A stretch of DNA of 64,000 bases from CAVWZH01 sp963765285 (GCA_963765285.1 CAVXVR010000002.1:372001-436000), one strand, 5' to 3'; counted from the first letter of the stretch, positions 33,760 through 43,455 are shown. Notes: a model not told the origin generated them from the letters alone. Made by a program: numbers and translations.

Positions 33760-34041
33760 ATGATTGCGAGTTTCCGCGACAGGGAAACTGAAAGACTGTG
33801 GCGGTCAGGCAGGAGCAGAAGTCTTCCTGCGGATCTGCAGCGCCGGGCATTCATCAAACTCGCAGTCTTGAACGCGGCTGTGGCGTTGGAGAACCTCAGA
33901 GTACCTCCCGGGAATCGGCTGGAGGCGCTGCATGGGGACCGCAGGGGACAGCACAGCATTCGCGTTAATGATCAGTATCGCGTGTGTTTTGTCTGGCGAG
34001 ACGGAAATGCGTTTGATGTCGAGATCGTCGACTACCACTAG
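33760..34041 (+). CDS. higB: HigB/RelE-type toxin
   Basis: A 93-residue basic protein of the HigB group (RelE superfamily), predicted to cut mRNA on the ribosome. MIASFRDRETERLWRSGRSR starts it, then LPADLQRRAFIKLAVLNAA, LRVPPGNRLEALHGDRRGQH and SIRVNDQYRVCFVWRDG. The conserved Arg and Tyr in RVNDQYRVCF match active HigB proteins. It precedes its antitoxin by 16 nt, the reversed order typical of higBA. Confidence 0.92.
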   Translation: MIASFRDRETERLWRSGRSRSLPADLQRRAFIKLAVLNAAVALENLRVPPGNRLEALHGDRRGQHSIRVNDQYRVCFVWRDGNAFDVEIVDYH

Positions 34042-34057
34042 GAGGGCGGAATAGCGT

Positions 34058-34375
34058 ATGGCTAGAGCGAGGAAGCCCTTTGCGGTGCATCCGGGAGAAG
34101 TTCTCAGAGTCGAATTCATGGAGCCCATGGGGATCAGCGCTTATCAATTGGCGAAGGCCCTAACCTTCCCCGGAATCTATGAAGTTGTGCGCGGAGACCG
34201 GGCGATCAGCGCTGATACTGCGATTCGTCTGGGGAAATATTTCGACTTGCCTGCACAATTCTGGCTCAATCTTCAGAACGACTATGATCTAAGAATGGCC
34301 CAGGCCAGCGGTGTCGGACGCGGCATCCGGCCGCATGCGGGAGCACAAAAGGTTGAGGTGGTCGGCTCACGCTAG
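34058..34375 (+). CDS. higA: HigA-type antitoxin (Xre HTH)
   Basis: A 105-residue antitoxin. HPGEVLRVEFMEPMGISAYQ LAKAL and the recognition part EVVRGDRAISADTAIRLGKY form the Xre helix-turn-helix, and FFDLPAQFWLNLQNDYDLR-like sequence (FDLPAQFWLNLQNDYDLRMA) is the HigA C-terminal mark. It binds HigB and, presumably, the inverted repeat over the promoter. A good ribosome-binding site (AGGAGGGCGG) precedes it. Its stop codon overlaps the stop of the convergent GMC gene. Confidence 0.93.
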   Translation: MARARKPFAVHPGEVLRVEFMEPMGISAYQLAKALTFPGIYEVVRGDRAISADTAIRLGKYFDLPAQFWLNLQNDYDLRMAQASGVGRGIRPHAGAQKVEVVGSR

Positions 34376-36057
34376 GCCGGCATGCCAGACCCAAGATTAG
34401 CGCTTGTGATGCCGCCGGCCACATCGTTTCCGCTTCTCTCCGGCTTTGGAGGGATGAAGCTCATGGCCCGTTCGGCGAGCGCTGTGATGGTCAGGCTGGG
34501 ATTGACGCCGAGGTTGGCCGCTACTACCGAGCCGTCGCAGATGTACATGTTCTTATAGCCGAAGACTCGGTGACGATCGTCAACCACGCCCTGGGTGGAA
34601 GAATCAGCGATCACGCAGCCTCCGATGCAGTGCGCTGTGCCCGGAATGTCGAACAGAATTTCCGGAAGCATGCTCATCGGGAAACCGCCGGTGAGTTGGG
34701 CCAAAGTCTTGGCGAATTCGTTGGCCTTCGGAATATAGGTAGGCATCTTTTTGCCGCGGCTGACGAGAAATTTCCGGAACGGCCAAAACCAGGGGCGTTG
34801 CCAGCGCATCTCCATCTCTCCTTCCAGCGCCTGCATGCAAAGCAGAATCACAAACTCCCGGGCCCATCCGTGCGGTTGTAGCACTCGCATCGTTTTGAAC
34901 GGATGGCGGAGCAGAGAGACGACGACGTTTTTCAGCCAGAGCGCAATCCGCTGCGGACCGGGGCGGCCATCGGTGAGGATCGTAGTCAGAAACCCCATGG
35001 CGTCAGAACCATTTGGGTAGCGGACGGCTTCAATGTGAGTGTGCTCGTCAATATAGATGCCGGAACCGATCGCGATGCCCAAAGACACATCCTGGGAGTA
35101 GCCCGGCGTGCGTGCTCCGATCAGCGATTCGGAATTTGTGCGCACGTGTTGACCCAACTGGCTGCTGATCGCCGGCAATGAGCCTTTTTCTTTGAGACGA
35201 AAGAGAAGCTCCATGGTGCCAAGCGAAGATGCGGAGAAGACCACCGCACGACAGGTGAAACGGTGCGGCTGGTGGCGAACCCAGGCCGTTGATTTTACGG
35301 TGGAGACCACGTACCCGGCGCTGCCATCGCTGGCGCCATCGAGCGGGTTGACGTCCACGACTTTGGTTTCCGGGAAAACTTGCGCCCCATGCTTTTCAGC
35401 GAGGTAAAGATAATTCAGATCCAGCGTATTTTTGGCGCCATGGCGGCAACCGATCATGCAGCCGCCACAGGCGATACAGGCTGAGCGGGCAGGACCTTCT
35501 CCCCCGAAGAATGGATCAGGGACAATTTCTCCCGGCTTTCCGCCCGCAGGCTGAAATATGCCCACCTTGGTGCAGTAAAAGGTATGCCCAACCCCGGAAA
35601 TTTCTGCCGCTCTCTTTAGAAGGTGATCGGCAGGGCCAAGGATTGTGTTTTCCGTAATGCCCAACATGCGCGCCGCAGTTTGATAATGCTCGGGCATTTC
35701 CGCTTTCCAATCAGACAAACCTGTCCATGACCCGGATTCCCACACTTTCTCGGGAGGCGCAAGCAGGGTGCAAGCATAGGTGATCGATCCGCCACCCACC
35801 GCGCAACCGTGGAAGATCGTAGCGTGCTTAAAGAACCGCATATTGAAGAAGCCGCGCAGGCCGAGCTTGGGACGCCAGAACCAGCGATGGATGGACCAAC
35901 TGGTGTGGGGAAGATTGTCGGGCGTCCAGCGCCGGCCCATCTCCATGACGGCGACTTTGTAGCCCTTCTCGGTAAGACGATGGGCGGAAACGCTGCCGCC
36001 AAATCCGGAGCCGATAACGATGAAGTCGAAATCGAATTGATGATTTTGCAATGCCAT
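34372..36057 (-). CDS. GMC-family FAD oxidoreductase (cholesterol-oxidase-like)
   Basis: A 561-residue flavoprotein. The dinucleotide motif is FIVIGSGFGGSVSAHRL (GSGFGG, 16-21). GCAVGGGSITYACTLL follows at the FAD loop. A Cys-rich stretch ACIACGGCMIGCRHGAKNTL is typical of the cholesterol-oxidase-like GMC group of mycobacteria and other bacteria. The C-terminal GTAHCIGGCVIADSSTQGVV and NLGVNPSLTITALAERAMSF hold the GMC catalytic His/Asn region. It oxidises an alcohol, perhaps a fatty or sterol-like one. The start is 4 nt after the hydrolase stop. It is the last gene of the long lipid operon. Confidence 0.9.
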   Translation of the reverse strand: MALQNHQFDFDFIVIGSGFGGSVSAHRLTEKGYKVAVMEMGRRWTPDNLPHTSWSIHRWFWRPKLGLRGFFNMRFFKHATIFHGCAVGGGSITYACTLLAPPEKVWESGSWTGLSDWKAEMPEHYQTAARMLGITENTILGPADHLLKRAAEISGVGHTFYCTKVGIFQPAGGKPGEIVPDPFFGGEGPARSACIACGGCMIGCRHGAKNTLDLNYLYLAEKHGAQVFPETKVVDVNPLDGASDGSAGYVVSTVKSTAWVRHQPHRFTCRAVVFSASSLGTMELLFRLKEKGSLPAISSQLGQHVRTNSESLIGARTPGYSQDVSLGIAIGSGIYIDEHTHIEAVRYPNGSDAMGFLTTILTDGRPGPQRIALWLKNVVVSLLRHPFKTMRVLQPHGWAREFVILLCMQALEGEMEMRWQRPWFWPFRKFLVSRGKKMPTYIPKANEFAKTLAQLTGGFPMSMLPEILFDIPGTAHCIGGCVIADSSTQGVVDDRHRVFGYKNMYICDGSVVAANLGVNPSLTITALAERAMSFIPPKPERSGNDVAGGITSANLGSGMPA

Positions 36058-36061
36058 ATCA

Positions 36062-37102
36062 CTACCCGCCCATTGCCGGGACAAATTCAGGATTCTTTCG
36101 CCCTAGAACCCGGGTGTCGACGACCTCGCCGATGCGCCGCAACGCCTCAGCGCTTTGCGGTGCGTCGAATCCGAATATCTGGAAATCATGATTCATATCT
36201 GCCCAGCTCTCGAGGACGACGTCGGCCCCCTGAGCCCGGGCGTGAGCGGCGAAAGCTTGAATGCTGTCGTACAAAATCTCTTCGCGGCCAGCTTGCATAT
36301 AAAGTGGAGGCAGGCCACGCAAGTCGGCCCGCAGTGGCGAAACCAGAGGGTCGCGGCGCTGGGATGGTTCACAAAACCAATCACGCCATTGCAACAGTGA
36401 TCGCTTGTCGATCCAGTCCGATGCTTCATTGCCAACAATTTCACTTTCGAAGTTGGTTGCTGGGGAGAGAACAATGGCCAACGCCGGCAGTGGGAGCTTC
36501 AAATCGCGCACTGTCAAGAGCAACGCCAATGCCAGGTTCCCGCCTGCCGAGTCGCCGGCGAAAATCAAATTGTCCGGGTCCGTGCCGCTTCCCAGGAGCC
36601 ATTGGTAGGCGCTGAGAGCATCGTCAAGCTGCGCGGGGAAGCGATGTTCCGGCGCGAGACGGTAATCAAGAGCAAAGGTTCTGGAATTCGCTGCCATCGT
36701 GAACAGCGCAATAAAACTGGGGTAAGCCTGTGGGTAAAAGGAGTACCCGCCGCCGTGTAAATACAAAATGGTTACATGAGGCTCTGCATTCTTGGGGGAG
36801 AACCAGCTCCCTCGGAACTTCTCATGCATAACCGGAGTGATGTTTACTGCTGACAATGACGGTGACCTGATGACCACCGAATCCAGATAGCGTCGTGCTT
36901 CTTCGACATCGTGCAGTTCGAAAGCGGTGCGCACCTGCCGCTTCAGCATTGCGGTGCCTACTTCCACGAACCAGTTCCAACTCGGGCGCTGCGGACCTTT
37001 GAGCATTCGGCGGGCGGACACTTCAAGAATCGATTGGCCCAGTTCTGCTGCACTCCGGACCCGGTACCGCGTCGGGCCGGTGAACTGTATGCGGGCGACC
37101 AT
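36062..37102 (-). CDS. HSL-family alpha/beta hydrolase (lipase/esterase)
   Basis: A 346-residue esterase of the hormone-sensitive-lipase family. HGGGYSFYP is the oxyanion motif and IFAGDSAGGNLALAL the nucleophile elbow with Ser. The acid is in GREEILYDSIQAFAAHA, and the His is in MNHDFQIFGFD. WLLGSGTDPDNL precedes the elbow as in the family. The open frame extends to 37297 inside the transferase gene, but ATG at 37102, with AAAGGAG upstream, is preferred. Likely acts on acyl esters made by this operon; that is inference from context. Confidence 0.88.
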   Translation of the reverse strand: MVARIQFTGPTRYRVRSAAELGQSILEVSARRMLKGPQRPSWNWFVEVGTAMLKRQVRTAFELHDVEEARRYLDSVVIRSPSLSAVNITPVMHEKFRGSWFSPKNAEPHVTILYLHGGGYSFYPQAYPSFIALFTMAANSRTFALDYRLAPEHRFPAQLDDALSAYQWLLGSGTDPDNLIFAGDSAGGNLALALLLTVRDLKLPLPALAIVLSPATNFESEIVGNEASDWIDKRSLLQWRDWFCEPSQRRDPLVSPLRADLRGLPPLYMQAGREEILYDSIQAFAAHARAQGADVVLESWADMNHDFQIFGFDAPQSAEALRRIGEVVDTRVLGRKNPEFVPAMGG

Positions 37103-37118
37103 GCCGATCACCACTCCT

Positions 37119-37841
37119 TTAGGCGCACTGGGGAACGTATTCGGGGAAGTAGGTGGGATCCTTGAGGCGAATGGGAGTGTCCGGAGTAGGATTCGCCACC
37201 AGGGTCCGCACGATATCATCCCTGTATTGCCACCAGCCGCGGAAGATCCGATCATCGGGGCAACGAACTTGCAGCGGGCTCCAGCCGTTGAGATCAAACC
37301 CTTCGACGGGCTTGACGATCACGGATCGTGTGGGGAGTCGAAGCCCCGTGTGTAAGGCTTTGAGCGCGCTCTCCTTCGCGCTCCAGAGTAGAGCCAGAAG
37401 CCGAAATCGGTCCGCGTGAAAGGCTTGCGCAAGCAGCGTCTGCTCTTCGGCGGTGAAATAGTCGGAGATGAAAGCATCGCTGTGGGACTCGACCAGTTCG
37501 AGGTCGCAGCCCACTTCCGCGCTGGCCGGTGCGACCGCGCATGCCGCTATGCCATCACGGTGGCTGAGCGATATGGTGACGGCCGCCGGTTTGTTCGCGA
37601 CAAAGACTTCGGGCGCGCCGGACGCCGCCGGACGTATTTCCACTCTGGCAAGGACGCATGGATCATCCGGCAGGTTCAGGTAAGCAGCTAAAGCGTGTTT
37701 CGCCGTCCAGCGTCCCAGTCGCCAGTCGACGCGCCGGTTGGCGAAGCGCATGGTGTCTAGTTTGGCGATCTCGTTCGCGTTGAGCCAGGCGTTCTCCGCT
37801 GGCACATCGGCTTCGGTTTGTTCGAGCCAATATACGTTCAT
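37119..37841 (-). CDS. 4'-phosphopantetheinyl transferase (Sfp type)
   Basis: A 240-residue Sfp-type transferase that loads the CoA arm onto carrier proteins. VGCDLELVES (D113, E115) supplies the Mg-binding residues and WSAKESALKAL (K156, E157) the second conserved motif. ITISLSHRDGIAACAV-like sequence (VTISLSHRDGIAACAV) contains the usual SxSH segment. It sits 19 nt after the carboxylase gene and two genes below the synthase, so its natural client is probably the three-ACP array. Those carriers have Thr at the expected site, which makes the pair biochemically interesting. Confidence 0.93.
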   Translation of the reverse strand: MNVYWLEQTEADVPAENAWLNANEIAKLDTMRFANRRVDWRLGRWTAKHALAAYLNLPDDPCVLARVEIRPAASGAPEVFVANKPAAVTISLSHRDGIAACAVAPASAEVGCDLELVESHSDAFISDYFTAEEQTLLAQAFHADRFRLLALLWSAKESALKALHTGLRLPTRSVIVKPVEGFDLNGWSPLQVRCPDDRIFRGWWQYRDDIVRTLVANPTPDTPIRLKDPTYFPEYVPQCA

Positions 37842-37860
37842 CCAAGTGTCCTCTCCGAAA

Positions 37861-40800
37861 CTAGGCCGCTTCAGGCTGAGCTTCAGGCTTTCCGGATTTC
37901 GTATCCTGTTCCCGCGCCATGCCGCGTTCCAGCGCCTCGATGAGGTAAGGGCGCAGGGTTGCCGGCGGAATAATATGATTCAGCGCGCCCACGGCGAGGG
38001 CCCGCTGGACGCTGTGCACGCGGTCAAACTCCGCGGCCATCTCTCCCAGCTTTTCTGAATGGACGATCTTGAAGAGTTCGTCCCACTGGGCGCGCAATCG
38101 GCCTTTCTCTGCGCCCTCGGCCTTGGTCATGGCCTGAGTCAATTCCTGCAAGCGAGGATCTTTGCGAGCCCGGGCTTCGACTTCACCGGCGAAAACTACG
38201 GCGGCCGCCGGCGCGCCGCCGATGACAGAGGCGTAGGTCCCTTCCAAAGCTGCGACCTCGAGGTTTTCGTTCAGTGCCCGTGAGAAGACCACATAAGCAC
38301 CGCCGTGAAAACGGGAGATCACGCAAAACACGATGGGACCCTTGAAGTTGACGACCGCCCGGCCGATCTCTGCGCCATATTCCAGTTGCAGCCTGCGCAT
38401 GGATTCCGGTGAGCCATCAAAGCCCGACAGATTGGCCAGCATCACCACTGGCCGGTTGTTACTGGCGGCGTTAAGAGCGCGCGCGACTTTTTTGGAGGAT
38501 TGCGGAAAGAGCGTCCCGGAGGTCCATTGATCAGGCCCGTCGGCAGGAACAAATCCCATGCGAGGGATCTGCTGCGATTCGATGCCGATTAGGCAAACTG
38601 GATATCCCCCGAGGTGGGCATCCCAGATTACCGCGGTTTCAGCGGCTCTCATCCCGGCCCAGCGCTCTAATGGGGCGTGGTCCTGGTCGATGGCCGCCAT
38701 CATCACCTGGCGAATGTCGAAAGATTTCTTGCGTCCGGGATTGGTTAGGTCTGACAGAATGTCGCCAACGTGCGTGAAGCCTTCTTCGCCGTTGCAGTGG
38801 GGATAGGATTGCACATCACGGTCGATTGGATCGCTGGTCTCCGCGCGGCGTGGGAACCGCTCTCCAGGTGCGATGTAGGTGTGGTCGTAGTGGCGGAACA
38901 GGATCTCGCAGGCTTCATCGATGTCGTGCGCCCAGTACTGCGCCTGGCCGTTGATGCCCATGATGCGGTCGTACCCGCCGATGCCCTGATTGTCTTCCGC
39001 CGAGATGCCGCCGGAGTAATCCAGCGCGCGCTTGCCAGTGAGCACCATGGATGCTTTGGGCGTCATGACCAGAATGCCGCGGGTGTGCATGAGCATGGTG
39101 GCCTCGGCATTCCAGTAGGGCTGGGCGCCCACGTTGATCCCGTTCACGAGGAGATTGACTTCACCGCCCGCCTGGGTGAACTCCACCAGGCGACGCAGGA
39201 CGCGGGCGATCCAATCCATATTTTCTACGCCGCTTTCCATCGAGATTTTGGCGCCGGCCGAAATGGGGAACCACTCCAGCGGTACGCCCATCTGCTGGGC
39301 GAGATCGAGGGCCGCATTGATACGCCGGCACTCCGGCTCAGCCAGCGCACCCAGGTCCTTGCTGGGATCGCCGAGTAACATGACCCGCGTCATACCCTCG
39401 GGGTACTTCGGGGTAAAGTTGCGAATGACGCCAACGATGATGTTGGTTTTGTTTTGGCCGTAGGGACGGTCAACCGGAATCAGGCTGCCCTGAGCGTCGA
39501 GATCATGTTCCACAAAATCCCCTGGCGGAAATTCAGCCCGCGTGTGTTCCCGGGCGGGGGTGAGCATTTTGATGATTTCGTAGGGATAGATAAGTCCACG
39601 CTGGCGCATGCGGACGACTTTCTGCTCGTATTCCGACAGCGGTCGGATGGGTTGCAACTTGTCTGTTGGCCGGAAGGTAATCAGCATCCCGCTGCCTCCC
39701 GGGATTGAAATACGGATCACCATATCGCGCAATTCGCCAGTCGCCGGACTGGGAATACGGGCACGCACCACGACCTGTTCCAGACCGAGGCCCTCAGTGG
39801 CCGGCGCCAACCGGCGGACCATGTCGCGCAACTCATCGCGCTTAAGATTAAGCGGAGGCCACACATAGAGGAGTATCCGGTTCCAATAGAGTCGCTTATT
39901 GATCGGACGCCGCGACTGAAACAGCCGAATGCTGGCCATCGCTTCGCTCAACATGCGTTCCAGATGGGGCAATTGCGCGATGCGTCCGGCCGCATCCCGC
40001 ACCGGAGTTACATCTCGTACTTCCGCGCACACGAACAGCCGTTCATCTTTGGGATTTTCGCGAGCGACACCATGGAGCAGATACACATCTTCAACCGACG
40101 GGAGCCGCTCAATGTTGAAGTTGCTGAGCCGCCAGAGGTGCAACCTCTTACCCATCATGGGATGTAATCCGCGATAAAGCTTTTCCTCTTCATAGGCATT
40201 CCCGTTCCAGCGATAGGTAAAGTGCTGCAATCCGCCCACACCCTGGGCGTGGTCTGGGCCTGCGACTTCCACCACGATGCGCCGGACGGAGCGGGGAAAA
40301 CCAGTCTGGTTGAGCACTTCGTGAACTTCTTGCTGGGTGGTCTCGGGGTCGCCCATCTGGCCGGGATGCCAGACGTAGAAGTCGATGACCACGTCATGGT
40401 TGGGCGGCACCTCCGCGATCAAGGGAGACATCGTGCGTATCGCTTTAGAGAACTGCGAGTACTCGGAGTGCGTAGTGAAGACATGAATGCGTTTGCCCTC
40501 GTGATCGTATTCGGCGGCGGCGTAACACTGGCCGTCCTCCATCGCCACGGAGCGGAAATTTTCGAGTGTCCGGATGCGGTAGTAACGCCAAGTGATTGCT
40601 TCCAGCATCAACTTGCGCGTCGCGGGGCTGGCGGCCGCGAACCGGGAAGAGAGCAGGCTTACCAGCGGCTGCGGACACTCAACTAACGCACGCACTCTTT
40701 CATGACGGTCAGCCGGATCGGGATGGGCGGCGAGATAGGCGAGGTGGGCTTCTACCTCTTCGTAAACCTGCTTCCGTGCCTTGGCAAATCCCGGCTCATC

Positions 40801-43455
40801 AAAGTAGCGATAGCGCACTTCTCTGGCCAGGTCGGTGACTGCGGGAAAGAGCCCGTTGGTCATCGAGACCATGCGGTCCAGCAGCGTGCGGAAAGACTCT
40901 TCCGCGTGTGGCGCCAGCGTCTGAGCGGACTGCAGGCGCCGTTCGAGCACGCCGAGAACAGGAGTGATTTGCTGCTCTACGCGTTGGTGTGATTTGTAGA
41001 TCCAGAACAAACTCTCTTCCAATTCGGGCGAACGGTCCAACGTTTGTACACCGTAGTGAGCCAGCGCTCTACGCAGCGCACTTACGAAAACTGGCGGAAG
41101 TCTTTCGCCGCCGGTCTCGAGCATGCGTAGGTAGGAAAACAGGTAGGCTTCGGCGCTGGGCTCTTCGCCGCTGGCCCGGTGGTTCACTTCCGGTTCGCGT
41201 TGGAATAACGAGCAGATGTCGACAAAGATGTTGAGGATCTCATCTTCATCTCGCCGGACTGCCTCACTATCCGCCGGACAACTGTGGCTCCATTCGCCGA
41301 GCAGCCGGGAAGTATGTTTTGGATCCACATCAAAGCCCAGCATGAGTTGGCGGAGTTCTTCCAGACTGCGGCGGCAGTTCGAGGGGGCGGTTTCTCCGTC
41401 TGGGCTGCGCCATGCGCCAAACACCACCTGCTCGGCTTGGGCTTTGGTATCGTCAGCACCGTCGGGATCAATCTGCACGAGCGGTGCTCCGGTGTCGACC
41501 TGAACATTGCGCATGGTCATCACCTGCCGAATTGTCCCGGAAAATGGGGCGAGGACCGGCATTTCCATCTTCATAGCTTCGAGCACAGCCAGGCGGTCTC
41601 CGGCGGAAACCGTGTCACCGGGATTGACGGCGATGGAAACAACCACTGCTGGCGCAGGCGCGTGGACGATTCCTCCATCGTCGCGATCAATCTGGTGCGC
41701 CACGCCATCCACCTCAATTCGATAGCTCAAGCCTTGAGCGATGGAAACAATGTGGAAACGGCGGCCAAAGGTCGTGAGCCAGTATTCAAATTCACTGAGG
41801 CGGTCGACCTGCGCTTCAATGCGCGATCCGTTCACCTCTACGCGGTATTGCTGAGGGCCGAGGCGGTAAGTTTTGGGTGAGTAGGAACGCCCGCGATAGC
41901 GCAGTTCGATGGTACGGCCAACTTCATTCCGCACCTGGGGCCGTCCGCGAACAGCTGAGGCATAGAACTGGGCCTGTTCTATCGCCAACTGCGAGTCGTA
42001 AGACTCGATCGCAGCCTGCACCAGCGCGACATCGGCATAGTGCCGCGAGACGTGTTCACCGTTGGCCGAAAGATGGTCCATCCATCCGATGTGTACTTCT
42101 CCGCGCTGCACTTCCGGACGATTCAGAAGTTCCAGCAAGAACGCCTTGTTGCTGGTGCCGCCTTTGATGACAACGACACTCTCACGCAGCGTCCTCTGCA
42201 GCCGGGCAAGCGCTTCCTTTCGGTTTTGGCCGTAGGCGATGATCTTGGCGATCATTGAATCGAACTCTGGGGGGACGGTATCGCCTTCCGCCACGCCGGT
42301 TTCAACCCTTACCCCCGGCCCTGCCGGGATCCTGAATCGTTCAATCGTGCCTGGGGCCGGAGCAAAGCCGTTGTCTGGATCCTCTGCGTTCAGCCGCACC
42401 TCGATGGCGTGACCGGTGGTGCGCGGAGGCTCGCCTTCCAGCCGTCCGCCGCGCGCCACATGAATCTGCAACTTGACCAGATCGATTCCGGTGGTGCGCT
42501 CCGTCACCGGATGCTCAACCTGCAAGCGCGTGTTCACTTCCATGAATGAAAACTTCTGAGTCTCCGGTTGGTACAGGAATTCCACCGTACCCGCGTTGCA
42601 GTAGGAGGCTGCCTTGCTCAAGCGAATCGCCGCCTCGCGCAGTTCCTGATCTTGTTCTGGAGAAAGAGCAGGCGAGGGTGCTTCCTCGAGAATCTTCTGG
42701 TGGCGGCGCTGAATCGTGCAGTCGCGCACGCCGGCGGCCCAGGTAGTTCCGTAGTGGTCGGCGATGATCTGGACTTCGACGTGGCGCGCTCCTTGTACGA
42801 GTTGTTCCAGGAAAACCGTCGGGTCGCCGAAGGCTTTGAACGCTTCGGTGCGCGCGCTCTCAAAAGCTTCGGGAAGGTGGCTGGGTGAAGAAACGCGGCG
42901 AATGCCGTGACCTCCGCCGCCCGCCGTGGCTTTAATAAGGAGCGGGTAACCCAGCCGCTCAGCGTGGCGCTCGGCATCGGCAAGCGTTTCGACCGGGCCG
43001 TTGCTCCAGGGCGCAACCGGAATCTGCGCCTGCTCGGCTAGCCGTTTCGAGGCGATCTTATCGCCTACACGGCGCATCACGTCACCACCCGGACCGATGA
43101 ACACGATGCCTAGTTCGCGGCAGAGATCCGCGAAATCGGCGTGCTCGGCTACAAAGCCCCATCCCACCCAGACTGCGTCGGCGCGGGCGGCGGTTAAGGC
43201 GCGCTCTAGTCGGGGATAGTCGACATAGCTGCTTTTGAGGTGATTGTTGCTAGGGTCTGGAACCTGAGCGGGTCCGAGACAGATGGCTTCGTCCGCCTCG
43301 CGGACGAACATGGCATGGCGGTCAGGGTCAGTGAAGAGCGCGATGGTCCGCAAAGATGTGCCGTGCTCGAGATTGAACTCGCGGGCCGCGTGGATGAACC
43401 GCATGGCGGCTTCCCCGCGATTCACGATGGCTACGCGTTGAAATTCGAGGTTCAT
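37861..43455 (-). CDS. Single-chain multidomain biotin-dependent acyl-CoA carboxylase (acetyl-CoA carboxylase-like)
   Basis: A 1864-residue fusion. The N-terminal biotin carboxylase (about 1-450) has KATAGGGGHGIRRV for ATP and FMEVNTRLQVEHPVTE for catalysis. The biotin carrier (about 590-665) has LEAMKMEMPV with K629 as the biotinyl lysine. A long central region (about 690-1260) has no clear catalytic motif. The carboxyltransferase part (about 1270-1840) has FPISAGAKISMESG, YSGGISAEDNQGIGGYDRIM, GTLFPQSSKKVARALNAAS, and VFSRALNENLEVAALEGTYA. The order BC-BCCP-central-CT resembles eukaryotic acetyl-CoA carboxylase; bacteria normally use separate subunits. It probably makes malonyl-CoA (or a longer extender) for the adjacent synthase, whose AT has the malonyl-type HAFH motif. 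Confidence 0.9.
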   Translation of the reverse strand: MNLEFQRVAIVNRGEAAMRFIHAAREFNLEHGTSLRTIALFTDPDRHAMFVREADEAICLGPAQVPDPSNNHLKSSYVDYPRLERALTAARADAVWVGWGFVAEHADFADLCRELGIVFIGPGGDVMRRVGDKIASKRLAEQAQIPVAPWSNGPVETLADAERHAERLGYPLLIKATAGGGGHGIRRVSSPSHLPEAFESARTEAFKAFGDPTVFLEQLVQGARHVEVQIIADHYGTTWAAGVRDCTIQRRHQKILEEAPSPALSPEQDQELREAAIRLSKAASYCNAGTVEFLYQPETQKFSFMEVNTRLQVEHPVTERTTGIDLVKLQIHVARGGRLEGEPPRTTGHAIEVRLNAEDPDNGFAPAPGTIERFRIPAGPGVRVETGVAEGDTVPPEFDSMIAKIIAYGQNRKEALARLQRTLRESVVVIKGGTSNKAFLLELLNRPEVQRGEVHIGWMDHLSANGEHVSRHYADVALVQAAIESYDSQLAIEQAQFYASAVRGRPQVRNEVGRTIELRYRGRSYSPKTYRLGPQQYRVEVNGSRIEAQVDRLSEFEYWLTTFGRRFHIVSIAQGLSYRIEVDGVAHQIDRDDGGIVHAPAPAVVVSIAVNPGDTVSAGDRLAVLEAMKMEMPVLAPFSGTIRQVMTMRNVQVDTGAPLVQIDPDGADDTKAQAEQVVFGAWRSPDGETAPSNCRRSLEELRQLMLGFDVDPKHTSRLLGEWSHSCPADSEAVRRDEDEILNIFVDICSLFQREPEVNHRASGEEPSAEAYLFSYLRMLETGGERLPPVFVSALRRALAHYGVQTLDRSPELEESLFWIYKSHQRVEQQITPVLGVLERRLQSAQTLAPHAEESFRTLLDRMVSMTNGLFPAVTDLAREVRYRYFDEPGFAKARKQVYEEVEAHLAYLAAHPDPADRHERVRALVECPQPLVSLLSSRFAAASPATRKLMLEAITWRYYRIRTLENFRSVAMEDGQCYAAAEYDHEGKRIHVFTTHSEYSQFSKAIRTMSPLIAEVPPNHDVVIDFYVWHPGQMGDPETTQQEVHEVLNQTGFPRSVRRIVVEVAGPDHAQGVGGLQHFTYRWNGNAYEEEKLYRGLHPMMGKRLHLWRLSNFNIERLPSVEDVYLLHGVARENPKDERLFVCAEVRDVTPVRDAAGRIAQLPHLERMLSEAMASIRLFQSRRPINKRLYWNRILLYVWPPLNLKRDELRDMVRRLAPATEGLGLEQVVVRARIPSPATGELRDMVIRISIPGGSGMLITFRPTDKLQPIRPLSEYEQKVVRMRQRGLIYPYEIIKMLTPAREHTRAEFPPGDFVEHDLDAQGSLIPVDRPYGQNKTNIIVGVIRNFTPKYPEGMTRVMLLGDPSKDLGALAEPECRRINAALDLAQQMGVPLEWFPISAGAKISMESGVENMDWIARVLRRLVEFTQAGGEVNLLVNGINVGAQPYWNAEATMLMHTRGILVMTPKASMVLTGKRALDYSGGISAEDNQGIGGYDRIMGINGQAQYWAHDIDEACEILFRHYDHTYIAPGERFPRRAETSDPIDRDVQSYPHCNGEEGFTHVGDILSDLTNPGRKKSFDIRQVMMAAIDQDHAPLERWAGMRAAETAVIWDAHLGGYPVCLIGIESQQIPRMGFVPADGPDQWTSGTLFPQSSKKVARALNAASNNRPVVMLANLSGFDGSPESMRRLQLEYGAEIGRAVVNFKGPIVFCVISRFHGGAYVVFSRALNENLEVAALEGTYASVIGGAPAAAVVFAGEVEARARKDPRLQELTQAMTKAEGAEKGRLRAQWDELFKIVHSEKLGEMAAEFDRVHSVQRALAVGALNHIIPPATLRPYLIEALERGMAREQDTKSGKPEAQPEAA

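Noticed and set aside
37861..43455. Pyruvate carboxylase or carbamoyl-phosphate synthase
   Set aside because: The C-terminal part has acyl-CoA carboxyltransferase motifs (HGGAYVVFSRALN, GTYASVIGGAPA), not a pyruvate-binding TIM barrel or glutaminase parts.
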